Assembly (NCBI RefSeq): GCF_011064595.1
Contig: NZ_JAALJI010000044.1
Coordinates: 1 to 32,246 of the forward strand
Direction: 5' to 3'
Length of the DNA: 32,246 nt
Source: Paludisphaera soli
GTDB taxonomy: Bacteria; Planctomycetota; Planctomycetia; Isosphaerales; Isosphaeraceae
Numbering within the stretch: the stretch's first letter is position 1; every line of letters starts with the position of its first letter. Of this stretch, positions 1 to 8,955 are shown in pieces. A program made the translations under genes and the position numbers. The notes beneath the pieces were generated by a model that ran no database searches, was not told the DNA's origin, and saw nothing but the letters and a program-made list of their open reading frames with translations.

Positions 1-636
1 GCACGAGCAGGCCCCCGAGCCGCCGTGGCGATGGCGACGCTCGCGATGCCGCCGTCGGCGGGCCGCCCGCTTGCCGCCCCATCCGAAAGTCGTGGGCGAG
101 GCGTCCCGATGCCGTTCGGTCGCTTCGTTCCAGGCGATGATCTGGGCCGTGTCGGTCGGGTACTGGCCCTCCAACGCCCTGCGCTTGAGGATCCGCTGGA
201 GGCGCTCGGCCATGTTCAGCCACGAGCCGCCGACCGGCGTGTCCAGCGGCATGATCCGTTCGCGAACAGCCGGCTTACGAATTCCAGCGTCTTGAGGCCG
301 GCCAGGTTGTCCAGCACCAGCAGCATCCGCAGCGGCGGTAATTCGGCGAGCAAGGTCGGCTTGATCGAGAGGTCGTCCTGCCACCGCTCCCAGGTCGCAC
401 GCCGCCCGGCGGGTCAGGCATGGCGACCAGGACCTCGACCAGCTCGCGCTTGAGCCAGGGGTGCAACACCGCGTTGGGGCAGGCCGTCACTCCCTCCAGG
501 CGGACGCGCCCGTCGGCCGGATGGAACAGCGTCAACGCTTTGGCCGTGCCGTCGCGAAGGTACTCTTGCGGCTGGCGGGTCGGGTCGCACTCCGGTCGCC
601 ACGAGTGGCCGGCATACGGGATCGTCTGATAGGGCC
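1..636 (-). pseudogene. IS630-type DDE transposase, C-terminal part, frameshifted
   Basis: This is the remains of an IS630-family transposase, which would cut and join the ends of its insertion sequence. Reading the minus strand, about 636-420 encodes [15 protein letters not shown] and [15 protein letters not shown]. About 405-257, in another frame, encodes LLVLDNLAG with the second catalytic Asp. From about 255 to the window edge, in a third frame, comes [20 protein letters not shown] with the catalytic Glu, then [11 protein letters not shown] and an Arg-rich tail ending GGSGAC. At least two frame changes (near 405-420 and near 256) break it. The first catalytic Asp, which normally lies just before the GPYQTIPY motif, is absent because the frame there is fused to another gene. 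The 3' end lies beyond the window. Family membership is a recalled motif match; that it is dead is seen directly. Confidence 0.75.
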
Positions 637-1174
637 CGCCCAGCTCGCGCCTCAGGTCGGCCGCCTTGCGCGCGAACACCTCCGCCAGCGCCGCGTGCGG
701 CCCGGCGAGCTCGGCGATCCAGGTCCTCTCGACGTGCGCGGCCAGGTCGCCAAGCTTCCGCCGCACCTCGGGCCGGCGGTCGAGCGCCGCCCGCAGCCTG
801 GCCAAGGCCTCGTCGTCCCTGCGGCGTGCGTCCGTCATCAGGCCGCGGAGTTCTTCGGCCTCGACGGCCGGAACGGCCTGCGGCTCCTCGGCCTCGCTTC
901 CTTGCATCGCGCCTCCCCCGGCCGCCCGCGCGGCCTCGCGCGCCAGGTCGCAGATGGCGTCCAGCTCGGCCGTCGCATCGTTCAGCTCGTCCGCCCGTGC
1001 ACGTTCGGCCTCGCGGGCCCGGACGCGGTCGGCGCGGCGGTCGCGGGCCTCGGCGACCAGGTCGGCCGCCAGCCGGGCGGGGGGCCCCGAGCCGTGATGG
1101 TCCTTCACCACCCGGCCGACCACGCGGCGGGGGTGGTAGTAGCAGAAGACGTTGCCGCGCCGCTCCCAGCCCAT
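634..1174 (-). pseudogene. Truncated mobile-element-associated hypothetical protein fused to the transposase
   Basis: The minus strand from ATG 1174 encodes about 180 residues, beginning [19 protein letters not shown] long charged, Ala/Arg/Glu-rich helical stretch follows, with likely coiled-coil character. The basic start and aromatic patch recall small proteins found near plasmid and phage genes in planctomycetes; that is memory, not a search. At about position 636 the frame passes without a stop from RRELGG into PYQTIPY of the transposase, so the original C-terminus is gone. The protein probably lost its end when the transposase fragment arrived. No enzymatic motif is visible and no function is assigned. 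The reading frame also stays open upstream of 1174, but without recognisable protein character. Confidence 0.5.
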
Positions 1175-1716
1175 GGCCCGATCCACCGCCTGTGCTACGA
1201 AGTCGCCGTCATGGATGCGTCGCACCTTCCATCGTTCACGATTTCGGGATGCAAGGACAGGAAACGAGGCCGGTGCAGCTACGAAACCCGCCGAGCCCGG
1301 CCCGGGCCTGTTCGGTCCGTCGGAGGCGGCCGCCAAGGCCCTCGATCGGCCGGGTCGGCTCAGGATCCCGAGCGACCCGACAGGACCTGAGGGACGCCGC
1401 CGAAGGGCCCGACCGACGGCGCGATCGGCTACGCCGGGTCGATCCGGACGCCGACGAGCCGAGCCGCAGGGCCGGACGCACCCCGATCCGGGACGAGCCG
1501 CCTCGCGGCCTCGTCGAAGTCCTTCGACGCAGGGAGGACGGCGACTCGGCGGGCGGTCGGGACGCGGGAGTGGGTGCGACGTTGGCCGGGCCGGGGGAGG
1601 TCGGACGTCGAGAATATGCATCGCATCCGCGCCCGTCTTGACGACGACGGTCCCCTCCCGTCCAATGCTCGACAGCGGGATTCTCCGACTCCCTCCTCCA
1701 CCCCGGGGATGCACCG
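1175..1716. other. Intergenic stretch without a supported gene
   Basis: About 540 bases separate the transposase debris from the PEP-CTERM gene. Open frames exist on both strands, as expected at this GC content, but their translations are Arg/Pro/Ser-rich and show no domain, signal peptide or ribosome-binding site. The promoter of the PEP-CTERM gene must lie here, but no convincing -35/-10 pair was found. Confidence 0.5.
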
Positions 1717-2430
1717 ATGCGAACTCCTGACCGCCTGGCCTGTTCGCTCGTCGCGGCCGCGTGCCTGCTGCTCCCGTCCCCCGCCTCGGCCGACCCGGTC
1801 GTCGGCCAGATCGACGACTTCGAGGACGGGACGACGCAGGGCTGGCTCATCAACCTCCTCGGGATGGGGAGCCCGCCCGCCGAAGCCCTGCCGACGAATG
1901 TGACGACCGGGGGGCCGGGCGGCCTGGACGACAACTACCTGCGATTGACGTCGCTCGGGGTGGCCGGAGCCGGCGGCAGGCTTGTGGCGCTGAACCTGGA
2001 CCCGCGCTGGACGGGGGACTACCTCTCGTCGGGCGTCGCGGCGATCACCATGGACCTGATCAATTTAGGCTCCACCGACCTCTCGCTGCGCCTGCTCTTC
2101 GAACACGTCGAGGCGGGGCCTCCCACCGACGTCGCCTTCACGACCGACGCGGTGTTCCTGGCGGCCGGCGGCGGCTGGACCTCCGCGACGTTTCGAGTCG
2201 GCCTGGACGACCTGACCGCGGCGTTGGGGAGCGTCGAGGCCGCGCTCGGCGACGTCTCCGTGGTCCGGCTCTACCACAGCCCGGCGGCCGGCTTCCCCGG
2301 GCCGCCGACCGCCGCGCAGCTCGGCGTGGACAACATCAGGGCGACGGCGGTCCCCGAGCCGGCGTCGATCGCCATGCTCCTCGCGGGCGTGCTCGGGGCG
2401 GGGTTGGCGGCCGGCAGGCGGGGGTCCTGA
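1717..2430 (+). CDS. PEP-CTERM sorting domain protein, secreted
   Basis: This 237-residue protein is exported and then handled by an exosortase, which recognises the C-terminal PEP-CTERM signal. Residues 1-25 form a signal peptide ending PASA. Residues about 26-205 look like a beta-sandwich (FEDGTTQGW, then alternating beta-type stretches and GVDNIRAT), the layout of laminin-B or carbohydrate-binding-like extracellular modules. The tail carries VPEPAS, a hydrophobic helix and a terminal Arg pair (GRRGS), which is the full tripartite PEP-CTERM signal. No exosortase gene lies in the window, so processing would depend on one elsewhere. The role is probably a surface or extracellular matrix component; the ligand is unknown. 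It stands alone, with 235 bases before the next gene. Confidence 0.85.
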   Translation: MRTPDRLACSLVAAACLLLPSPASADPVVGQIDDFEDGTTQGWLINLLGMGSPPAEALPTNVTTGGPGGLDDNYLRLTSLGVAGAGGRLVALNLDPRWTGDYLSSGVAAITMDLINLGSTDLSLRLLFEHVEAGPPTDVAFTTDAVFLAAGGGWTSATFRVGLDDLTAALGSVEAALGDVSVVRLYHSPAAGFPGPPTAAQLGVDNIRATAVPEPASIAMLLAGVLGAGLAAGRRGS

Positions 2431-2665
2431 GCGATCGAGGGCTTCGCAACCCTCCAACCCGCAAGGCCGGCGAGGAGCATGGCGATCGACCAGGCCGTCG
2501 TCCCGGCCGGGGCCGTCCCCCGGCGAACCGCCGACGATCCGGCGGGACGGGCGTGGCTTCCCGACGCCCCGGCCGCTACGATCGAAGGGTGCCTCGCCCC
2601 GGCCCGGCACGTCCGACGACCTCCCCGCCGGCCGCGCCGGCGACCCGACCCGGAGCACGACCTTG

Positions 2666-5047
2666 ATGCGTCGACGGGGACTCGCATGCCTCCTCGGGGT
2701 GCCGCCGCTGATCGCGGCCGCCTCCTTGCTGAGCCCGGGTGCGACCCGGCAGGAAGGGGACGTCCCGCCGCCGCAAGTCGCGGAGGGCGGAGACGCGGTA
2801 GCGAGGTTCGTGGATCTCTTCTGCGTCGAGTGCCACCACCGCGACGACCGGGCCGCGGACCTGGCGCTTGATGAGCTGTCCGCCGAAGACCTGGGTCGAA
2901 ACCCGGAGGCCTGGGAGAAGGTCATCCGCAGGCTGGCCGCACGCCAGATGCCGCCGACCGACTCGGTCCGCCCTTCGGGGCGGACTTACGAGGCGATCGT
3001 TTCGACGCTCGCGGGCGCCCTCGACCGGGCGGCCCATGAGCGACCGGACCCCGGCCGGACCGAGACTCTCCGACGGCTCACGCGGACGGAATACGGCAAC
3101 GCCATCCGCGACCTCCTGGCGCTCGACGTGGACGTCGAGGCCCTCCTGCCGGCCGACGAGTCCAGCCGGGGTTTCGACAACATCACCGTGGGCGACCTCT
3201 CGCCGACCCTCCTGGACCGCTACATCACCGCGGCCCAGAAGATCAGCCGCTCGGCCGTCGGCGGGCCGGGGAGGACGCTGGGGGGCGAGACGATCCGTAT
3301 CCGGGCGGACGTCACTCAGGAGGGGCACGTCGAGGGCCTGCCGCTGGGCACCCGCGGCGGGGCGCTCATCCCCTACACGTTCCCGCAGGACGGCGAGTAC
3401 GAGATCCAGATCCGCCTGGCTCGGGACCGCAACGAGCACGTCGAGGGGCTGAGCGATCCGCACGAGTTGGAGATCCTCTTGGACCGCGAGCGGCTGGCCG
3501 GCTTCACGGTGTCGCCCCCCCGGTCGGAGGGGGACCACCAGACGGCCGATGCGGGACTGAAGGCGCGCATCCGGGCGACGGCCGGCCCGCACCGGCTCGG
3601 CGTGACGTTCGTGAAGCGTCCGTCCTCGCTGCAGGAGACAAAGCGTCAGCCGTACCACGCGCGCTACAACATGCACCGGCACCCCCGGCTGTCGCCGGCG
3701 GTCTACCAGGTCTCGATCACCGGGCCGTACGCCCCCGAAGGCCCCGGCGACACGCCCAGCCGCCGCCGGATCTTCGTCGCCAGGCCGAACGCCCCGGAGG
3801 ATGAGGACGACTGCGCCCGGCGCATCCTCGCCTCGCTCGTGCGGCGGGCCTACCGGCGCCCGATGATCGAGTCCGACCTGCGAAAGCCGATGGAGATGTA
3901 CCGGGCCGCCCGCGCCGACGGGGGCTTCGACGCAGGGATCGAGGCGGCCCTGGGCGCGATACTGGTCAATCCCGGGTTCCTGTTCCGGATCGAGACCGAC
4001 CCGTCCGGCGTCGCGCCCGGCTCGGCCTACCGCGTCCCCGACGTCGAGCTCGCGTCCCGCCTCTCGTTCTTCCTCTGGAGCAGCATCCCGGACGACGAGC
4101 TGCTCGAGCTCGCCGAACGCGGAGAACTGGGTCGGCCCGGAGTCGTCGAGGCGCAGGTCCGCCGCATGCTGGCCGACCCGCGGTCACGCAGCCTGGTGAC
4201 CAACTTCGCGGGCCAATGGCTGCACCTGCGCAACCTGGAGTCGATCACCCCCGACTTGCGCCTGTTCCCCGACTTCGACGACAACCTCCGGCAGGCGTTC
4301 CGCTGCGAGACGGAGCTGCTCTGCGAGGAGGTCGTCCGCGAGGACCGCAGCGTGCTCGACCTGCTGCGGCCGGGCCACACCTACCTCGACGAGCGCCTGG
4401 CGAAGCACTATGGCGTCCCGCACGTCTACGGCAGCCGCCCCCGCCGCGTCGAACTCGACGGCGACAGGGCGCGGGGCGGCCTTTTGCGTCAGGGAAGCGT
4501 CCTGACGGTCACGTCCTATGCGACCCGAACCTCGCCCGTAATTCGCGGCAAGTGGATCCTCGAGAACCTCCTGGGAACGCCCCCGCCGCCCCCCCCGCCC
4601 GACGTGCCGGCGTTGAAAGACCGGTCCATCTCGGCGTCGCTGTCGGTCCGCGAAAGGCTGGCCGAGCATCGGGCCGACGCCGCCTGCGCGGGCTGCCACA
4701 AGCTGATGGATCCTCCCGGCTTCGCGCTGGAGAATTACGACGCGGTCGGGCGGTGGCGTTCCGCCGAGGACGGCCGCCCCGTCGACGCGGCCGGAGGTCT
4801 TCCGGACGGGAGCGAGTTCGAAGGCGTCGCCGGCCTCGAACGGGCCCTGCTGAGGCGGCCCGAGGTGTTCGTCGGCGCGTTGACCGAGAAGCTCTTGACG
4901 TTCGCCCTCGGTCGGGTCGTCGGGCCCGCCGACGCCCCGGCCGTCCGCAAGGTCGTCCGCGACGCTCGCTCGCGGGACTATCGGCTCTCGGCCCTGATCG
5001 AGGGGATCGCGACAAGCACGCCGTTCCGGATGAGGAGAGCCGAATGA
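2666..5047 (+). CDS. DUF1592 cytochrome c-type protein (DUF1587/1592/1588/1585)
   Basis: This 793-residue exported protein belongs to the large planctomycete family with heme-binding ends. After an N-terminal signal (LACLLGVPPLIAAASLL), a heme motif CVECHH occurs near residue 53. The DUF1587 signature RRLTRTEYGNAIRDLL follows, ending PADESSRGFDN. A beta-rich insert comes at about 210-350. DUF1595/1592 then shows RLSFFLWSSIPDDELLELAE, and DUF1588 contains TSPVIRGKWILENLLGTPPP. The C-terminal DUF1585 carries a second heme-like motif, CAGCHKLMDPPGFALENYD. A TTG sits directly before the ATG at 2666; the ATG is preferred. The stop overlaps the next start by four bases, so it is coupled to the DUF1552 gene. 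The family is thought to act in periplasmic redox or polysaccharide-related metabolism, but no reaction is established. Confidence 0.93.
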   Translation: MRRRGLACLLGVPPLIAAASLLSPGATRQEGDVPPPQVAEGGDAVARFVDLFCVECHHRDDRAADLALDELSAEDLGRNPEAWEKVIRRLAARQMPPTDSVRPSGRTYEAIVSTLAGALDRAAHERPDPGRTETLRRLTRTEYGNAIRDLLALDVDVEALLPADESSRGFDNITVGDLSPTLLDRYITAAQKISRSAVGGPGRTLGGETIRIRADVTQEGHVEGLPLGTRGGALIPYTFPQDGEYEIQIRLARDRNEHVEGLSDPHELEILLDRERLAGFTVSPPRSEGDHQTADAGLKARIRATAGPHRLGVTFVKRPSSLQETKRQPYHARYNMHRHPRLSPAVYQVSITGPYAPEGPGDTPSRRRIFVARPNAPEDEDDCARRILASLVRRAYRRPMIESDLRKPMEMYRAARADGGFDAGIEAALGAILVNPGFLFRIETDPSGVAPGSAYRVPDVELASRLSFFLWSSIPDDELLELAERGELGRPGVVEAQVRRMLADPRSRSLVTNFAGQWLHLRNLESITPDLRLFPDFDDNLRQAFRCETELLCEEVVREDRSVLDLLRPGHTYLDERLAKHYGVPHVYGSRPRRVELDGDRARGGLLRQGSVLTVTSYATRTSPVIRGKWILENLLGTPPPPPPPDVPALKDRSISASLSVRERLAEHRADAACAGCHKLMDPPGFALENYDAVGRWRSAEDGRPVDAAGGLPDGSEFEGVAGLERALLRRPEVFVGALTEKLLTFALGRVVGPADAPAVRKVVRDARSRDYRLSALIEGIATSTPFRMRRAE

Positions 5048-6393
5048 TCGTCTCGAAGAAGGCCTTGCCGCGTCGAACGTTCCTCCGGGGCGTGGGCACG
5101 GCACTAGCCCTGCCGCTGCTGGACGCCATGATCCCACCGCTGACCGCCCTGGGCGCGACGGCGGCAGACCCGGCGCGCTTGCGGCGGCTGGGGTTCGTCT
5201 ACATGCCGATGGGCTGCGACATCGGCCGGTGGACCCCGCCGGGGGCGGACGCGCTTCACGAGCTGTCGCCCATCCTCAGCCCGCTGGAGCCGGTGAAGCG
5301 GCACGTGACCGCGATCACGAACCTGGAGCTGCGCAACTCCTACCCCGGCACGCACGCGACCTCCAACAGCGGCTTCCTCAGCGCGGCCCGCGCCAAGCTG
5401 ACCGAGAGCACCGACTACCACCTCGGCACGACGGCCGACCAGATCGCCGCCCGCGAGATCGGCCGGGCGACCCAGCTCCCCTCGCTGGAGCTGTCGATGG
5501 ACCTGATGGCGACCGTCGGACAGTGCGACAATGGCTACGCCTGCGTTTATCAGAACAACCTGTCGTGGTCGTCGCCGACGACGCCGCTGCCGTCGGAGGC
5601 CCACCCCCGCCTCGTCTTCGAACGGCTCTTCGGCGAGGGGGGCACCGCAGCCGACCGCCGCGCCGCGCTCAGGCGGCGGGCCAGCCTGCTCGACTCGGTC
5701 GTCGAGGAGGTCGCCCGCCTCCGGAATCGGCTCGGGCCGGCCGACCGCGCCCGGGTCGACCAGTATCTGGAGTCGGTCCGCGAGGTGGAACGCCGCATCC
5801 AGCGGGCCGAGGCCGCCACGAAGGACGACGCCCTGCCGGACCTCGACCGGCCCGTCGGAGTGCCGGCCGACTACGCCGAGCACGCCCGTCTGATGTTCGA
5901 CCTCCAGGTGTTGGCGCTCCGGGGGGACGTCACCCGCGTCATCACCTTCCAGCTCGCCCGCGAGACCAGCGCCCGGACCTACCCGGAGATCGGCGTCCCC
6001 GACCCGCACCACCCGCTGACGCACCACGGCAACGACCCGGCCAAGGTCGCCCGGATGGCGAAGATCAACACGTTCCACGTCTCGCTGTTCGCCGAGTTCC
6101 TCGCCAAGCTGGCGGCCGTCCCGGAGGCGGGCGGCTCGCTGCTGGACCACTCGCTCTACCTCTACGGCAGCGGCATGGGCGATCCGAACGTCCACGATCA
6201 CACGAACCTACCGATCCTGGTGGCCGGGGGGGCCGCCGGCCGGATGAAGGGCGGGCGGCACATCCGGTACGCCGAGCCGACGCCGCTGGCCAACCTCCAC
6301 CTGACGCTGCTCGACAAGGTGGGCGTCCGCCTCGATTCATTCGCCGACAGCCGGGGCCAGCTCGACGAGCTGTTCGAGCCGCTCTCCATGTAG
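5044..6393 (+). CDS. DUF1552 domain protein with Tat signal
   Basis: This 449-residue protein begins MIVSKKALPRRTFLRGVG, a twin-arginine export signal followed by a hydrophobic stretch (ALALPLLDAM), so it should be exported folded. The rest matches DUF1552: FVYMPMGCDIGRW near residue 50, HATSNSGFLS near 110, LARETSARTYPEIG near 310, and a C-terminal block with YLYGSGMGDPNVHDHTNLP. Its start overlaps the DUF1592 stop as ATGA, and DUF1552 and DUF1592 genes are habitual neighbours in planctomycetes. The pair probably forms one periplasmic complex, with DUF1592 supplying heme and DUF1552 a hydrolase- or sulfatase-like fold. That reading is inference; no biochemical role is known to me. Confidence 0.93.
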   Translation: MIVSKKALPRRTFLRGVGTALALPLLDAMIPPLTALGATAADPARLRRLGFVYMPMGCDIGRWTPPGADALHELSPILSPLEPVKRHVTAITNLELRNSYPGTHATSNSGFLSAARAKLTESTDYHLGTTADQIAAREIGRATQLPSLELSMDLMATVGQCDNGYACVYQNNLSWSSPTTPLPSEAHPRLVFERLFGEGGTAADRRAALRRRASLLDSVVEEVARLRNRLGPADRARVDQYLESVREVERRIQRAEAATKDDALPDLDRPVGVPADYAEHARLMFDLQVLALRGDVTRVITFQLARETSARTYPEIGVPDPHHPLTHHGNDPAKVARMAKINTFHVSLFAEFLAKLAAVPEAGGSLLDHSLYLYGSGMGDPNVHDHTNLPILVAGGAAGRMKGGRHIRYAEPTPLANLHLTLLDKVGVRLDSFADSRGQLDELFEPLSM

Positions 6394-6437
6394 GCCCCGG
6401 GACATGACCGACGACGAGTTGCACCCCAAAGGAGTCC

Positions 6438-7883
6438 ATGGCGATGGGTCCGGCACGATTCGGCGCGTGGGGCCTGGCCCTCATCTTGGCCGCCGCCCCG
6501 GCGACGTCCGGCTCCGACTCCCCCGCGGCCGACGCGGCCGAGCGGGGGGACGGGGCAGCCGTGCGCGAACTGGTCGAGCGAGGCGATGACGTCGACCGGC
6601 CCCAGGCGGACGGGATGACGGCCCTGCACTGGGCGGCCCATCGCGACGATCTGGACGTGGCGAGGCTCCTCCTGGGCGCGGGGGCCGACGTCGGGGCCGC
6701 CAACCGGTACGGCGTCACCGCGCTGTCGCTGGCCTGCACGAACGGCGACGAGGCGATGGTCGCGCTGCTGCTGAACGCCGGGGCCGACCCGAACGCGACG
6801 CTGCTCGGCGGCGAGACGGCCCTGATGACGGCCGCGCGCACCGGGCGGCCCGGCCCCGTGAGGGCCCTGGTCGCCCGCGGGGCCCGCGTCGACGCGCGGG
6901 AGCGACGCGGCCAGACGGCCCTGATGTGGGCGGCGGCCGAGGGGCACGCCGAGGTCGTCGAGGTCCTGATCGCGGCCGGGGCCGACTTCCGCAGGCCCCT
7001 CCCCTCGGGCTTCACGCCCCTGGCCTTCGCCGCGCGCGAGGGCCGGATCGAAGTCGTCCGGGTGCTGCTCGGGGCGGGGGCGGACGTCCGCGAGGCCATG
7101 CGGCCGGAGCGGGCCTCGCCGAGGGCCCCCGCCCGCGGGACCACGCCTCTGATCCTGGCCGTCGAGAACGGCCACTTCGAGCTGGCCGTCGCCCTGTTGG
7201 ACGCCGGAGCCGACCCGAACGACCGGCGATCCGGCTTCACGCCGCTCCACACGCTGACCTGGGTCCGCAAGCCCAACCGCGGCGACGACGAGAGCGGCGA
7301 CCCGGCCCCGATGGGCTCGGGCGGCTTGGCCAGCCTCCAGTTCGTCGAGGAGCTGGCGAGGCGCGGCGCGGACGTCGACGCGCGGCTCGCGGAGGGCGCC
7401 TCGGGGCCCAACCTCCTCGGCCGGGCCGGGGCCACGCCGTTCCTGCTGGCATCGATGACGGCCGACGTCCCGCTCATGAAGGCGCTGGTCGGGCTCGGCG
7501 CGGACCCCCGGCTCCCGAACGCCCGAGGCAGCACGCCCCTGATGGCCGCGGCCGGTCTCGGCTGCCTGGCACCCGGCGAGGAGGCGGGGACCGAGGACGA
7601 GGCCCTCGAAGCCGTCCAACTGGCCCTGGGATGGGGCAACGACGTGAACGCGGTCGACGAGGACGGCGAGACGGCGATGCACGGCGCGGCGTACAAAAAC
7701 TTCCCGAAGGTCGTCGCTCTGCTGGCCGAGCGAGGGGCGCGGGTCGACGTCTGGAACCGGAGGAACAGGCACGGTTGGACGCCGCTCTCGATCGCGGAGG
7801 GCCACCGGCCCGGCAACTTCAAGCCCTCGCCCGAGACCGTCGCCGCCCTCCGTCGATTGCTGACGTCCGACGGCCCGCCCTAA
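6438..7883 (+). CDS. Exported ankyrin-repeat protein
   Basis: This protein of up to 481 residues starts with a signal peptide (LALILAAAPATSG) and then consists almost entirely of ankyrin repeats, about ten. Each has the TALHWAA / LLLGAGADV pattern, running from about residue 35 to 460. Two repeats are stretched by acidic or Gly-rich inserts (about 275-300 and 375-395). Ankyrin arrays bind proteins, so it is likely a scaffold or partner for the DUF1592/DUF1552 pair 44 bases upstream. A strong ribosome-binding site AAAGGAG lies at 6428-6434. Its spacing to the first ATG (6438) is only 3 bases, while the ATG at 6444 is spaced 9 bases, so the shorter start is quite possible. The stop is TAA. Confidence 0.9.
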   Translation: MAMGPARFGAWGLALILAAAPATSGSDSPAADAAERGDGAAVRELVERGDDVDRPQADGMTALHWAAHRDDLDVARLLLGAGADVGAANRYGVTALSLACTNGDEAMVALLLNAGADPNATLLGGETALMTAARTGRPGPVRALVARGARVDARERRGQTALMWAAAEGHAEVVEVLIAAGADFRRPLPSGFTPLAFAAREGRIEVVRVLLGAGADVREAMRPERASPRAPARGTTPLILAVENGHFELAVALLDAGADPNDRRSGFTPLHTLTWVRKPNRGDDESGDPAPMGSGGLASLQFVEELARRGADVDARLAEGASGPNLLGRAGATPFLLASMTADVPLMKALVGLGADPRLPNARGSTPLMAAAGLGCLAPGEEAGTEDEALEAVQLALGWGNDVNAVDEDGETAMHGAAYKNFPKVVALLAERGARVDVWNRRNRHGWTPLSIAEGHRPGNFKPSPETVAALRRLLTSDGPP

Positions 7884-7977
7884 GCACCCGCCCGCCCGAT
7901 CGAGGGCCGCGGGGGCGTTGCACGGGGAGGAGGCGGGATGCCCCCGCCATAGGGCCGCCTCGGCCCGCACTGCCGCC

Positions 7978-8345
7978 CTACGACCGTCGTCCGATCCATC
8001 CGATCGATTGCGCCGTCGACGCGGCCGCCCGGCGCAGGGCGTCGAGCTTCTCGGGCTCGTCGAGACCGGTCGCCTCGGGGAGGGCCACCTTCTCGATGAC
8101 CTTTGGCCCCCGGCTCGACCTCCCAGACGACCTGCAACGCCTCGCCCAGGCCGTCGTCTTCGACGGAGGCGGGCGCCAGGAGGTGGCGAGGCCCCGCGGC
8201 CGAGAGCCGCATCGCCGGGATCGGCAGGACGCTCGGCTTCACCTGATCCACCACCCACCGGCGGGACCGCGCTTGGACGAAGGCCCTCTCGGTCGTCGAG
8301 GCGAGCCCGCTGATCGCCGAGCTGCGGACGTCGTCTTCCGCCACG
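7978..8345 (-). pseudogene. Frameshifted fragment, possibly from a SNF2-type helicase of a defence locus
   Basis: On the minus strand, about 8345-8108 reads RRWVVDQVKPSVLPIPAMRL, then GPRHLLAPASVEDDG and LQVVWEVEPGAK. The text resumes in the next frame as VIEKVALPEATGLDEPEKLD and ends SIGWIGRRS at a TAG at 7978. The frame change falls at the AAAGG near 8099-8107. Joined, the pieces make a coherent segment of about 120 residues with both ends missing. It reminds me of the region before the helicase motifs in large SNF2-like proteins such as DISARM DrmD, but no Walker motif is present and the link is a weak recollection. What is seen directly is protein-like sequence split across two frames. 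Confidence 0.4.
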
Positions 8346-8362
8346 CCGGGAGGCGGTCGCCC

Positions 8363-8530
8363 TTGAACGCCAGGAACAAGCTGACCGTGGCATACCTCAA
8401 CGGCTGTCTCCTCGTCGCCGCCGTCGTCGGCTCGACGACGGGTAGCGGGGCCGTGTTCCTGCTGGCGATCGCGGCCTTGGCGGCCGCCTGCGTCGCCCAC
8501 GGGAATATTCGCATCCGCCCCAGGAGCTGA
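8363..8530 (+). CDS. Small two-helix membrane protein
   Basis: This 55-residue protein starts at TTG 8363 (LNARNKLTVAYLNGCLLVAA) and ends at TGA 8530. It has two hydrophobic segments, about residues 12-27 and 31-46, followed by a basic tail ending IRIRPRS. GGGAGG at 8348-8353 is a well-placed ribosome-binding site, which favours the TTG start. A perfect hairpin 10 bases after the stop supports a real transcription unit. The opening resembles small planctomycete membrane proteins of unknown role that I recall only loosely. It sits among decayed genes yet is itself intact, and no function can be assigned. Confidence 0.6.
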   Translation: MNARNKLTVAYLNGCLLVAAVVGSTTGSGAVFLLAIAALAAACVAHGNIRIRPRS

Positions 8531-8540
8531 TGACCGACGT

Positions 8541-8573
8541 CCCCCCGGCCGCGGCCTCGCCGCGGCCGGGGGG
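8541..8573 (+). terminator. Perfect 14-bp stem hairpin
   Basis: Two 14-base arms, 8541-8554 and 8560-8573, pair perfectly around the five-base loop CCTCG. It begins 10 bases after the stop of the small membrane protein. The stem is entirely G/C and is not followed by a clear T-run, so it may act as an intrinsic-like terminator of a very GC-rich genome. Confidence 0.6.
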
Positions 8574-8955
8574 GCCTCCCCTTTAGCCCTCGGGGCCGTC
8601 CGGGCCGTGGACCTGAACGGCCGGTCCCGGCGCTGCATTGGTCGATGATTTGGGGGCGGGGCCGCCGCGGCCCCGGCCGGAGCCCGAGGCGAAAGGGGCG
8701 CTTCTCGTCCCGGGAGTTCCCACGACCTGTCGAAAACATCCGCAGTCAGCAGGCACGAGGCGGCGCAGCTCGACATCGGGAGCGAGCGCCATCCCAGACC
8801 ACGTGTCCGGGCATTTCATGGAGTAGCGGGCGTGCATAGAATCATGGCGGTCATGGAATCGAAAGAAGCAGAGGGCGAGCGGGACGCGATTCTGGGGGCG
8901 AGGGCACTGGGGCGGATTCTATCAGTTCAGGTGGTTCATTTTTTCGGGGAGCAGG
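8574..8955. other. Stretch without a supported gene
   Basis: I see no coherent protein, RNA gene or repeat here. A 42-codon frame at 8844-8972 (+) has no ribosome-binding site and no recognisable features. Confidence 0.4.

Noticed and set aside
6065-8393. Long minus-strand frames opposite the ankyrin gene
   Set aside because: Mirror images of the ankyrin repeats caused by high-GC codon use; no independent protein character except the separate fragment at 7978-8345.
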